Part shown: one piece after another, positions 45,796-53,541 of the stretch
How the letters are laid out: each line of letters opens with the position of its first letter
How positions within the stretch are numbered: position 1 is the first letter of the stretch
Assembly: GCF_900143095.1 (NCBI RefSeq)
Contig: NZ_FRDA01000011.1
Location: 82,343 to 146,342 of the forward strand
DNA from: Pseudomonas asturiensis
GTDB lineage: Bacteria; Pseudomonadota; Gammaproteobacteria; Pseudomonadales; Pseudomonadaceae
DNA length: 64,000 nucleotides
Direction: 5' to 3'
Notes under the pieces: generated by a model
What the model saw: only the letters and a program-made list of their open reading frames with translations
Told to the model about the DNA's origin: nothing
The model's database searches: none
Position numbers and translations under genes: made by a program

Positions 45796-46047
45796 TAACG
45801 GGGCCGTCGCCATGCATATAAGCGGCGGCAACCTAACTAAATCTTCCGCTGCTAAAAGCTCAATATTGCCAGTCATTACGCACATCACAAGAACCGTTAG
45901 AGCAAATAGTTACACCTCCTTATCCAGCCAAAAATAAATAGACTAACCGTCTATCCTTGGAGACTGAGCACTTTTAACTCAAACAACATAAAATAAAATC
46001 AGGCATCGCGCCCATGCGCGGCCGCTCAACAAAACCAATGCGAGAAT

Positions 46048-46371
46048 ATGGAAATGAACAACAAACTACGGATGACATTATACGCAGCAGCGCTTTCTGC
46101 TCTGAGCGGTGTAAGCTACGCCGGATGTGACATGCAAAGCTTCCAAAGATCACCCGCGAGTAATAAATGCACTTACCTCAATACGCTCCCTTGGGGGGAA
46201 GGACAGTGCCGTGTAATTGCTACATGCTTGACAGGCAGTAGGGGGCCCGCAGAGCCAAATTACACTAACTCGCAGGATGTCGCTTATAGCAGAACCGAAG
46301 ACCTAATAGTTCCTAACAACTGGGTAGAATATCTGAACTGGTCTCAAGGAGGAAAAATTATAGGCCCATAG
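46048..46371 (+). CDS. small exported cysteine-containing protein, unknown
   Basis: A 107-residue product with a short signal peptide (NNKLRMTLYAAALSALSGVSYA) cleaved before GCDMQ. The mature part of about 82 residues has four cysteines (27, 41, 54, 60) and is rich in Asn, Ser, Trp and Tyr, suggesting a small disulfide-bonded secreted protein, possibly a lectin-like or inhibitor-like fold. I do not recognise a family. A second ATG at 46054 is equally plausible. The gene and its 250-bp upstream region are clearly more AT-rich than the surroundings, a sign of recent acquisition. It stands alone between the EF-hand gene and the transporter. Confidence 0.65.
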   Translation: MEMNNKLRMTLYAAALSALSGVSYAGCDMQSFQRSPASNKCTYLNTLPWGEGQCRVIATCLTGSRGPAEPNYTNSQDVAYSRTEDLIVPNNWVEYLNWSQGGKIIGP

Positions 46372-46390
46372 TTTAAAATCATACGTCACA

Positions 46391-46419
46391 GCGCCAACTG
46401 GATAAAATCCGGTTGGCGC
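46391..46419 (+). terminator. terminator hairpin after the small exported protein
   Basis: GCGCCAAC at 46391 pairs with GTTGGCGC ending at 46419, extended by a G-U pair and GGAT/ATCC, around a 3-nt loop. It lies 20 bp after the stop codon. There is no strong T run. Confidence 0.6.
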
Positions 46420-46500
46420 GCATGCAACGAGATGTAGGAATACGCGCCTCGAAAGAATTCAACTTAACGTAGTTCTTTGCCTGCGCGTACGATGAACCGC

Positions 46501-47541
46501 CTATGCATGGCGACGCTGCCCCACCCAATCCGTCAACAGACTATAAGCCACCGCCAATAACGTCGGCCCGATGAACAGGCCGATGAAGCCGAACGCCAGC
46601 AGCCCGCCAAAAACACCCAGCAGCACAATCACCAAAGGCAGGTTGCCGCCACGGCTGATCAGGTATGGCTTGAGCACGTTATCCACGCCACTGATGATGA
46701 ACATGCCCCAGATGCCGAGAAACACGGCCATGCCATATTCGCCCTGCCAGACCAGCCAGGCGGTGGCGGGCAACCACACCAGTGGCGGGCCCATCGGGAT
46801 CAGGCTGAACAGGAACGTCAGAATACCCAGCACCAGCGCACCGGGAATCCCCGCGATGAGGAAGCCGATCAGCGCCAGAACCGCCTGGGCTGCGGCAGTG
46901 CCGATCACGCCGTTGACCACCCGCTGCACCGTACCGGCGACCAGATCCAGATAATACTGGGCACGATCCCCGATCAGACGCTCCAGCAGGCTGAGTACGA
47001 AGGCTGCCAGACGCGGTCCGTCGCGGTAGAAGAAGAACGCGAAAACGATACTCAGGGTCAATTCGAGGATGCCGCCGCCGATCTGCGCACTGCGCGCCAA
47101 CAGCCAGTTGCCGACTTCGCCCAGATAGGGTTTGACCGTGGCCATGAAGGCCGCGCCCTGCTGATCGATGGTGGTCCAGAACCCGACCAGCCGCTCGCCC
47201 ACGAACGGAATGCCCGCCAGCCACGCCGGCGGATCAGGCAGGCCATCGACCTGGACGTCCCTGACAAAGGCTGTGGCGTCACGCACATGATCGGCCAGAT
47301 TGAAACCCAGCCACACCAGTGGCGCTGCTACCAGCAACAGCCAGCACAGGCTCATGACCAGCGCAGCCAGCGACTCGCGCCCTTTGAACCAGCGCGTCAA
47401 CAGGCGCATCAGCGGCCAGCTGGCAAAGGCCAGCACCGCGCCCCAGACCAGCGCTGACCAGAACGGCGCCATCACCCACAGGCAAGCGCCGAACAGGGCC
47501 AGCAGCAGGATCTGAACCAGTAGACGATCGTTGTTGAACAT
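46501..47541 (-). CDS. AI-2E family (PerM/TqsA-like) membrane transporter
   Basis: A 346-residue polytopic protein with about seven hydrophobic segments, paired at the N-terminus (about 7-38). A central amphipathic region follows (DHVRDATAFVRDVQVDGLPDPPAWL), then a C-terminal cluster including ALIGFLIAGIPGALVLGILTFLFSLIPMGPPLVWLP and SGVDNVLKPYLISRGG...PLVIVLLGVFGGLLAFGFIGLFIGP. These last motifs are diagnostic of the AI-2E transporter superfamily. The true substrate is unknown for most members, so export of autoinducer 2 should not be assumed. The ATG at 47541 has only a weak ribosome site. Confidence 0.9.
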   Translation of the reverse strand: MFNNDRLLVQILLLALFGACLWVMAPFWSALVWGAVLAFASWPLMRLLTRWFKGRESLAALVMSLCWLLLVAAPLVWLGFNLADHVRDATAFVRDVQVDGLPDPPAWLAGIPFVGERLVGFWTTIDQQGAAFMATVKPYLGEVGNWLLARSAQIGGGILELTLSIVFAFFFYRDGPRLAAFVLSLLERLIGDRAQYYLDLVAGTVQRVVNGVIGTAAAQAVLALIGFLIAGIPGALVLGILTFLFSLIPMGPPLVWLPATAWLVWQGEYGMAVFLGIWGMFIISGVDNVLKPYLISRGGNLPLVIVLLGVFGGLLAFGFIGLFIGPTLLAVAYSLLTDWVGQRRHA

Positions 47542-47632
47542 GAAGGGCCTGCAAAAAAGAATCGGAAGTGGCGAGCATAAAGACGAACACGGCTGGCGTC
47601 AGCCGTATTCGCCCTGGACGGGGAGCAGAACG

Positions 47633-48445
47633 CTAGCGAATCACCTCGATGGACAGGCCTTTTTTATCGGCACTGCCGGTCTCCAGCCGTGCCGCACGCA
47701 CGCCCTTGGCGATCAGGGCATCGCGCCAGGCCGCTGCGCTGGCACCGGACACCGTCGTGCGCAGGGAGCTGTCGAGGTTCAGCCCACGGGAAATCAATGT
47801 CACCCAGGCGTCCTGAGGTTCGCCGCTCAGCCTTGGCAAATCGAGTTTGCCGGTGCTCTTGAGCTGACGCAGCAAGGTGGCCGAGGTGGGAAGCACATCG
47901 CCCAGCGGCGCGCCGGATTCGAACTGCTCGACGTGCAGATAGGCGCGGCGATTGCCACGCGTGATGCTGTAAAGCGCAACCAGCGTGTCAGTGTCGGCAA
48001 GGCGTAACAGCAGGTAGGCCTGCCGGTCGTCAGCGCCATACAGCTTGGCATTGCCGAACACTTCGTTGGCCCACAGGCTGCTCTCGCCACAGTCACGTGC
48101 CTGGCACCAGAACAGCAGCTCGGCGCCTTGCTGTTGCAGGGCTTCGCGCGCAGCGGTGAAGGCGTCGTCGGAAGAATGTTCGGCAGGCAACTGGTAAGTG
48201 ACCGAGGTCAGATTGCCCCGCGCACTGACCTGACCATCGAAGCGCAGCTGGCCACTGATCTTGCGGATCGAGCCCATGGGGTAGACGCGTTCGAGTTCGG
48301 CGCGGGGACGGTAGTCGACGATTTCCGTATCTGCCAGACGCGGCAGGATCTGCAGGTCCTGACTACCCGGCAGATCGGCGGCACCGACCATGGCGCTGAA
48401 TATCGATGCCCAGAGTGCAACGAATGGAACACTGGATACACGCAT
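47633..48445 (-). CDS. DUF4892-type exported protein
   Basis: A 270-residue protein with a signal peptide (MRVSSVPFVALWASIFSAMVGA) and a mature part starting ADLPGSQDLQILPRLADTEIVDYR. The YPMGSIRKISGQLRFDGQVSARG stretch and a C-terminal OmpA-like segment (SLRTTVSGASAAAWRDALIAKGV...GLSIEVIR) match what I recall of Pseudomonas DUF4892 envelope proteins. The biochemical role is unknown. In-frame ATGs at 48445 and 48457 are both possible; the former has GAGAG closer to optimal. Transcribed in the same direction as its neighbours. Confidence 0.72.
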   Translation of the reverse strand: MRVSSVPFVALWASIFSAMVGAADLPGSQDLQILPRLADTEIVDYRPRAELERVYPMGSIRKISGQLRFDGQVSARGNLTSVTYQLPAEHSSDDAFTAAREALQQQGAELLFWCQARDCGESSLWANEVFGNAKLYGADDRQAYLLLRLADTDTLVALYSITRGNRRAYLHVEQFESGAPLGDVLPTSATLLRQLKSTGKLDLPRLSGEPQDAWVTLISRGLNLDSSLRTTVSGASAAAWRDALIAKGVRAARLETGSADKKGLSIEVIR

Positions 48446-48584
48446 GAGTGCTCTCATTGGCAGACAGACAGAAAGAAGGCGTAGGTGGCAGTGCCGGCAA
48501 GGCAATCAGGCAAGGTGGTGGGTTGGTCCATCGTGGTTGGCTCCTGTTTCAACCCACTCAGCGTCGGCAGTTGCCGACCGCAAG

Positions 48585-49439
48585 TCAAGAAGCAGCGAAA
48601 AAGCGATTGAAACAGCGTGCAACAGCGAACGCGCCCTCCTCGTCATCCAGGTGCAGATGGTGCCCGCCTGGCAGGGTCTCGATCGCAAAAGGCAGCGCAT
48701 CCATCACGTCGTGTTTTTTTGCCAGCATGCCTTCGCGGGCAATGACCAGTTGTGTCGGACAGCGCACATTATTGACGAATGCCATCGCCTGCTGATGAGT
48801 CAGGCGTGTCGTCGAAGGCAAGGTCAATCGGCTGTCGCTGCGCCAGGTGTACCCGCCCGGCACGGGCATCAGCCCACGCTGCGCCAGCAATTCGGCGGCT
48901 TCCCGGCTGACCGCAACCACACCTTTCATGCGCGCCTGAATGGCCCGATCCTGATCCTGATACACCGGCTTTTTCTTGTTCGGCAATGCCAGTTGCGCCT
49001 GCAACGCAGTCCCCATGCGTTCGGCGGCAGCGTCGGCATCGCCCGTCAGTGGAATCAGACCGTCTATCAGCGCCAAGTGCGTGACACGCTCAGGCAGCGC
49101 ACCTGCCAGCATGACCGAAATGATCGCGCCCAGCGAATGACCGAGCAGCGCGAATCGTGACCAGCCCAATTGTTCGGCGACCTGCAGCACGTCGTAGGCA
49201 TAATCGGCCAGTGCGTAGGACGCGCCAGGCGGGCGATGATCGGAATGGCCATGCCCCGCCAGGTCGAGCGCCACGATGCGCAGCCCCTCCAGTCGGGGCG
49301 CCAGTCGCGCAAAACTGTTGGCGTTATCCAGCCAGCCATGCAGCGCAATGACCGGCGTGCCCTGCTCGGGGCCGAACAGGTGCGCCGCCAGCTCGATATG
49401 CCCAAGACTCAGGCGCACTTCCTCGACCGGACACTTCAT
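48585..49439 (-). CDS. alpha/beta hydrolase
   Basis: A 284-residue alpha/beta-hydrolase-fold enzyme. The oxyanion segment HGWLDNANSF is at 34-43, the nucleophile elbow GHSLGA places Ser102, and the late His lies in LPGGHHLHLDDEE. Cap-domain residues lie between about 125 and 220. It is probably an esterase or lipase-like enzyme; the substrate cannot be read. Its ATG overlaps the stop of the upstream hydrolase gene by 4 bp (ATGA), so the two are co-translated. Confidence 0.9.
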   Translation of the reverse strand: MKCPVEEVRLSLGHIELAAHLFGPEQGTPVIALHGWLDNANSFARLAPRLEGLRIVALDLAGHGHSDHRPPGASYALADYAYDVLQVAEQLGWSRFALLGHSLGAIISVMLAGALPERVTHLALIDGLIPLTGDADAAAERMGTALQAQLALPNKKKPVYQDQDRAIQARMKGVVAVSREAAELLAQRGLMPVPGGYTWRSDSRLTLPSTTRLTHQQAMAFVNNVRCPTQLVIAREGMLAKKHDVMDALPFAIETLPGGHHLHLDDEEGAFAVARCFNRFFAAS

Positions 49440-50257
49440 GCCGGGGTGTTCTGTGCGTGACGTGTCGCGCTGCGGGCATCCCAGCGCATGAACAGTGATT
49501 TGAGCAACTGCGCCGTTTCATCCGGCCGCTCCAGTGGAAACATGTGCCCTCCCGGCATCGACAGGTATTCGCCTTCACGCATGCGTCTGGCCAGATAGCC
49601 ATGGTGCGGCATGATCACACGGCTGTGCTTGCCACGCACCATTGCCAGCGGCACCTTGAGCTGCCTCGAAGGTATGGGACTGGTGTGCGGAATACTGCGA
49701 TAGATGCTGATCTCGGTGGCGGGATCGAAGCGCAGGCGCAACTGCTCGCCATCCGCTTGCAGGCCATGTTGCAGGTACGCATCCAGGCATTCGGGGTCGA
49801 AACGGCGAAACAGTGTTTTGCTGGCGAAATAGGCGCGGGCCGACTCAAGATCAGCAAACGCCTCGCGACGTCCCAGCGTTCGACCGGCAGGCGTGATGCG
49901 GTCAATGAACCCGAGGCGCTTGGCCACGCGAATGAACAACTGGTCGGCCAGGCCCAGCACCGGTGAATCGAGCATCACCACGCCGCGGTACAACTCAGGG
50001 CAACGCAACGCCGCATGCAGATGCAGAACGCCGCCCAGTGAATGCCCTACGCCCCACACCGGGCCATCCTGCCCGCGCAGATGGTGAATCAGCTCATCGA
50101 CCAGATTCAGCCAGTTGTCGTCCACCGGAAAACGCGGATCATGGGCATGCTGTTCCAGATGCGCGACGGCATACTCGGGCGCCAGCGCAGCGAACAGCTT
50201 GCCGTAGGTTGCTGAGGGAAAGCCATTGGCGTGGGCGAAGAACACGGGCTGGGGCAT
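49436..50257 (-). CDS. alpha/beta hydrolase
   Basis: A 273-residue hydrolase of the same fold as its downstream neighbour. HANGFPSATY (9-18) forms the oxyanion region, GHSLGG contains nucleophile Ser73, and MPGGHMFPLERPD supplies the catalytic His near the C-terminus. The frame stays open well upstream, but the ATG at 50257 (MPQPVFFAHANGFP) gives the family-typical start. The two hydrolase genes overlap by 4 bp and may form a pathway or complex. Substrate unknown. Confidence 0.88.
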   Translation of the reverse strand: MPQPVFFAHANGFPSATYGKLFAALAPEYAVAHLEQHAHDPRFPVDDNWLNLVDELIHHLRGQDGPVWGVGHSLGGVLHLHAALRCPELYRGVVMLDSPVLGLADQLFIRVAKRLGFIDRITPAGRTLGRREAFADLESARAYFASKTLFRRFDPECLDAYLQHGLQADGEQLRLRFDPATEISIYRSIPHTSPIPSRQLKVPLAMVRGKHSRVIMPHHGYLARRMREGEYLSMPGGHMFPLERPDETAQLLKSLFMRWDARSATRHAQNTPA

Positions 50258-50393
50258 GCCGATACACTCAAGGGCCGGACGAGTAGCGATTGTGCGCACC
50301 AGGCCAGATGCACGGCAATGATTGTAACTGCCATCGAAGGTGTCACTCCGGCCATCGCACAGCGACCATGCCATGGCCGGGGCAAGTCATGCA

Positions 50394-50750
50394 TCACAAC
50401 GACTGAGTAAATCGATCAAGCGACGCCTTTATATACGCCACCTGAAACTCATAGGACTGCTTGACCAACGCCTTCACATCAGCGGTGGGTCTGGCTCTTT
50501 TGATATCGAGCATTCCCAGCTGCATGGCTTGCACCGTCACATCCGCCATCTGCTGGAAAAGCCCGATGCAGCCATTGCCGGGCAGTTGTTTGATCAATTG
50601 CGTGAAGAGCCTGTCGGCATCGTCACGAAGTGCCATAAACTCGGTATTGGTCAGCATTTTGTCTGAGTAGATGTCCTGCAGTCGCTTTTCCAGGTTCATT
50701 TCGGGCAGTTTGGGTGCAGCAGGTTCAGTGGAACTCTGTTTGTCAGTCAT
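50394..50750 (-). CDS. small helical protein, unknown
   Basis: A 118-residue soluble protein predicted to be mostly helical (LEKRLQDIYSDKMLTNTEFMALRDDADRLFTQLIKQL, VKALVKQSYEFQVAYIKASLDRF). It has no signal peptide or recognisable motif. The ATG at 50750 is preceded by an excellent GAGGAGG ribosome site, which rules against the longer upstream frame. It lies between the hydrolase pair and a thioesterase gene on the same strand. It looks like a conserved Pseudomonas hypothetical; no function is proposed. Confidence 0.75.
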   Translation of the reverse strand: MTDKQSSTEPAAPKLPEMNLEKRLQDIYSDKMLTNTEFMALRDDADRLFTQLIKQLPGNGCIGLFQQMADVTVQAMQLGMLDIKRARPTADVKALVKQSYEFQVAYIKASLDRFTQSL

Positions 50751-50871
50751 CGGTAATCCTCCTCGCATGCATGCTCTTTTCAGGGCACACCCCGACACTA
50801 GGACACAACATCAAAGCCTTACAACGCCCAAACTGGAACAACGCGCGCCGCTTTAATAGCCAACGCCCCAC

Positions 50872-51315
50872 TCAGCGAGCAGGCGGCTCCTGGCCATGCG
50901 GCACCACCGCGACGGTCAGTCGCGAGATACAGCTCAACTTGCCCTCGTCAGTCGTGATTCGAATATCCCAGACGTGGGTGGTACGACCGATATGCACAGG
51001 CCGCACAACACCGGTGACACGTCCTGAACGCACGCCGCGCAGGTGGTTGGCGTTGACCTCAAGCCCTACGCAGAAGAATTTGCTCGAATCGACCAACAGG
51101 TAGCTGGCCATTGAACCCAGCGACTCGGCAAGCACCACCGACGCCCCGCCGTGCAGCAGGCCGAACGGTTGATGGGTGCGCTGATCGACCACCATGCTGG
51201 CGGTCAGGGAGTCCTCGGTGAACGACTCGAAGCGGATATCCAGCACTTCGCCGATGGTGTTCTTCTGCGCCTTCATCAGGGCGTCGATATCAGGTGTTAC
51301 ACGCCATACACTCAT
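50872..51315 (-). CDS. hotdog-fold thioesterase (PaaI/MenI-like)
   Basis: A 147-residue cytoplasmic thioesterase. The hotdog signature FGLLHGGASVVLAESLGSMAS (about 52-72) supplies the HGG loop and the acidic catalytic Glu of the central helix. SGRVTGVVRPVHIGRTTHVWDIRI is the characteristic strand region. Members hydrolyse acyl- or aryl-CoA, including 1,4-dihydroxy-2-naphthoyl-CoA and phenylacetyl-CoA derivatives; the substrate here is not determined. The ATG at 51315 (MSVWRVTPD) has AAGGATTGAG upstream. Confidence 0.9.
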   Translation of the reverse strand: MSVWRVTPDIDALMKAQKNTIGEVLDIRFESFTEDSLTASMVVDQRTHQPFGLLHGGASVVLAESLGSMASYLLVDSSKFFCVGLEVNANHLRGVRSGRVTGVVRPVHIGRTTHVWDIRITTDEGKLSCISRLTVAVVPHGQEPPAR

Positions 51316-51385
51316 GCTCAATCCTTTTTTATGGTGGGGTGACGCTGGTTGCTCACACGGCAAGCGCCCGCCAGTGCGGGCCCGC

Positions 51386-51841
51386 TCAGACGTGGCGAAT
51401 ACTGTTGAGGTTCATGCCGCCCGCGATCAGGTGCTCGCCTTCAAGCTCGGCAAGACTGGCAGTGCTCATCGGTTCGGCCTGCTGATAACTGCCGTAAACC
51501 AATAGCCCGATCAGCGCACCGACCAGCGGCTGATGGCTGACCAGCAGGACTTCGTCAACGTCCAGCGCTTCCAGATGGGCCAGTACCTGGCGCGGGTCGC
51601 TGTCGGGTGTCAGCCAGGGCACGGTCACGGTCGGCTTATCGAAGCCAAGCGACCTGTGCACCAGCTCGGCGGTCTGCTGAGCACGGACGTAAGGGCTGGC
51701 GAGCAGTTTCTGCAACGGCTTGTCGCTCAGGTGGACAGCACTCTTGAGCACTTCCTCCCGACCGTGGGCAGTCAACTCGCGTTCGGCATCGCTGCGCGCC
51801 CGGGATTGGGCTTCGCCATGGCGCAACACCCAGATCTTCAT
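51386..51841 (-). CDS. sixA: SixA-type phosphohistidine phosphatase
   Basis: A 151-residue histidine-phosphatase family protein. The N-terminal RHGEA (7-11) carries the catalytic His8, ASPYVRAQQTAE is the second signature and SHQPLVG holds the second His. SixA removes phosphate from histidine-containing phosphotransfer proteins. The length and lack of extra domains fit SixA. The ATG overlaps the stop of the DUF4389 gene by 4 bp, so translation is probably coupled. Confidence 0.9.
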   Translation of the reverse strand: MKIWVLRHGEAQSRARSDAERELTAHGREEVLKSAVHLSDKPLQKLLASPYVRAQQTAELVHRSLGFDKPTVTVPWLTPDSDPRQVLAHLEALDVDEVLLVSHQPLVGALIGLLVYGSYQQAEPMSTASLAELEGEHLIAGGMNLNSIRHV

Positions 51842-52182
51842 AGTTTCGGCTCCTCGTCACGCACCGGATGCGGTGCAGGCGCAACGTAATGCGCCGCTTC
51901 GCCATCCGGCGCACGCGGCGTTGGCCAGTCGGCGAACGGCCAGGGCTTCTGGTCCGTGTGGAAGGTGCCGAAGCGACCAATCTGCGCCAGAAACTGGCTC
52001 AGACTGTCGCCGAAGTTCATCAGGGTGCCGCTCGGCGCACCGTAGATCAGGCGATAGCCCAGTTGCACCAGCACCACGCCTGCCAGCACCACTTCAGCGA
52101 CCTGCCAGACAATGACGAACAGCAGCATCCAGAGGATGCGCAGCAGGATGGATTCGTTCTTCTGGGTGTTCGACTCGTTCAA
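51838..52182 (-). CDS. DUF4389-type membrane protein
   Basis: A 114-residue protein with a strongly hydrophobic N-terminal half (LLRILWMLLFVIVWQVAEVVLAGVVLVQLGYRLIYG) forming one or two membrane helices. A cytoplasmic Pro-rich tail follows (WPTPRAPDGEAAHYVAPAPHPV). This matches Pseudomonas DUF4389 proteins as I recall them. The start codon is TTG at 52182, backed by GGGAGAAGG and with no better ATG nearby. It lies between gpsA and sixA, overlapping sixA by 4 bp. Role unknown. Confidence 0.78.
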   Translation of the reverse strand: MNESNTQKNESILLRILWMLLFVIVWQVAEVVLAGVVLVQLGYRLIYGAPSGTLMNFGDSLSQFLAQIGRFGTFHTDQKPWPFADWPTPRAPDGEAAHYVAPAPHPVRDEEPKL

Positions 52183-52207
52183 GACCCTTCTCCCGGATGA
52201 GGTGGTT

Positions 52208-53233
52208 TCAATTGAAGCCTGTGATTGAGATGAAATCGACGTCCGTCTTGGGTTCGGCGCGCATCAGCGCTTCGATCACCTGATTGAGCGTACGACCTTC
52301 GAAAAGAATGGCATGCAGGCCCGCGACCAATGGCATGTAAACCTGAACTTCCTGGGCTTTGACCTTCAGCACCTTGAGGGTGTTCACCCCTTCTGCGACC
52401 TCGCCCAGGCGCGTTACCGCCTCATCCAGGGTCAGGCCCTGCCCCAGCGCAAAACCGACCTGGTAATTGCGGCTTTTCGGGGAGGAGCACGTCACGATCA
52501 GGTCGCCCACACCCGCCAGCCCGAGGAAGGTCATCGGGTTGGCGCCCTGGGCCACCGCAAAGCGGGTCATCTCGGCCAGCGCACGTGTGATCAGCATGCT
52601 TTTGGTGTTCTCGCCCATTTCCAGCGCCACCGCCATGCCGGCAATGATCGCGTAGACGTTTTTCAAGGCGCCCCCCAGCTCGACACCAAACCGGTCGGCG
52701 CTGGCATACACACGGAAGGTACGGCCGTGCAAAACGGCCTGCACCTGCTGACACAACGCCTCGTCTTCGCTGGCGACCACGGTGGCGGTCAGTGCGTGCT
52801 CGGCAATTTCACGTGCCAGATTGGGTCCGGACAGCACGCCGATGCGCGCCTGAGGCACGATTTCCTCAAGGATCTGGCTCATCAGTTTGAACGTCTGCGC
52901 CTCGATACCTTTGGTCAGGCTCACCAGCATCTTGCCGTTCAGGCATTCGACATGCGGCGATAGCACGCTGCGCAACGCACTGGATGGCAAGGCGACAAAA
53001 ATCAGCTCACTGCCTTCCAGTGTCGCGGCAAGGTCAGTCACCGGCTCGACTTCCGGCCGGACCTTGATGCCCTTGAGGTAGCGCGGGTTTTCACGATTGA
53101 CGCGGATGGCCTCTGCCTGCTCGGGATCACGCATCCATTGGCGAACCGGATGACCGTTTTCGGCCAGAAGATTTGCAATGGCAGTGCCAAAGCTGCCGCC
53201 TCCAAGAACCGCTACAGGCTGCTGCGTGGTCAT
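52208..53233 (-). CDS. gpsA: NAD(P)H-dependent glycerol-3-phosphate dehydrogenase
   Basis: A 341-residue cytoplasmic enzyme reducing dihydroxyacetone phosphate to sn-glycerol 3-phosphate for phospholipid synthesis. The N-terminal Rossmann motif is VLGGGSFGTA (9-18). The catalytic Lys region is LGGALKNVYAIIAGM, followed by GLAGVGDLIVTCSSPKSRNYQVGFALGQG, the family signature. The length is normal. The ATG at 53233 begins MTTQQPVAVLGGG. It lies upstream of the DUF4389 and sixA genes, the order seen in other pseudomonads. Confidence 0.97.
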   Translation of the reverse strand: MTTQQPVAVLGGGSFGTAIANLLAENGHPVRQWMRDPEQAEAIRVNRENPRYLKGIKVRPEVEPVTDLAATLEGSELIFVALPSSALRSVLSPHVECLNGKMLVSLTKGIEAQTFKLMSQILEEIVPQARIGVLSGPNLAREIAEHALTATVVASEDEALCQQVQAVLHGRTFRVYASADRFGVELGGALKNVYAIIAGMAVALEMGENTKSMLITRALAEMTRFAVAQGANPMTFLGLAGVGDLIVTCSSPKSRNYQVGFALGQGLTLDEAVTRLGEVAEGVNTLKVLKVKAQEVQVYMPLVAGLHAILFEGRTLNQVIEALMRAEPKTDVDFISITGFN

Positions 53234-53541
53234 AAATCAATCCATCCTGGGCCACTGATTGGCGATGTCGGCATTATACGGAGCGCCACGGCATCGGCCA
53301 GCGCCAAACACGTCAGACCCGCCTTCATCGTGGCCATGCCCCGCGCCAGCACCTGCCCATATAAATAAGTTGTCTGGAAACCCGGCCCATGTCGGTTAAC
53401 ATGCGCACACAGCATGCATTATCGTGATGGTCGACGCCCTGGCGCAGGCGCACGCAGATGCTTTGACAAGGATCAGGGACGTACAGGCATGGAAGCATCG
53501 ATCGAGTGCCAGGGGCATGCCCCTGCCACCAGTGGCAGCCG
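53234..53541. promoter_or_regulatory. divergent region between gpsA and the hybrid kinase
   Basis: This 308-bp region should carry promoters for both divergent genes. I found no gene, strong palindrome or riboswitch in it. Confidence 0.35.
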
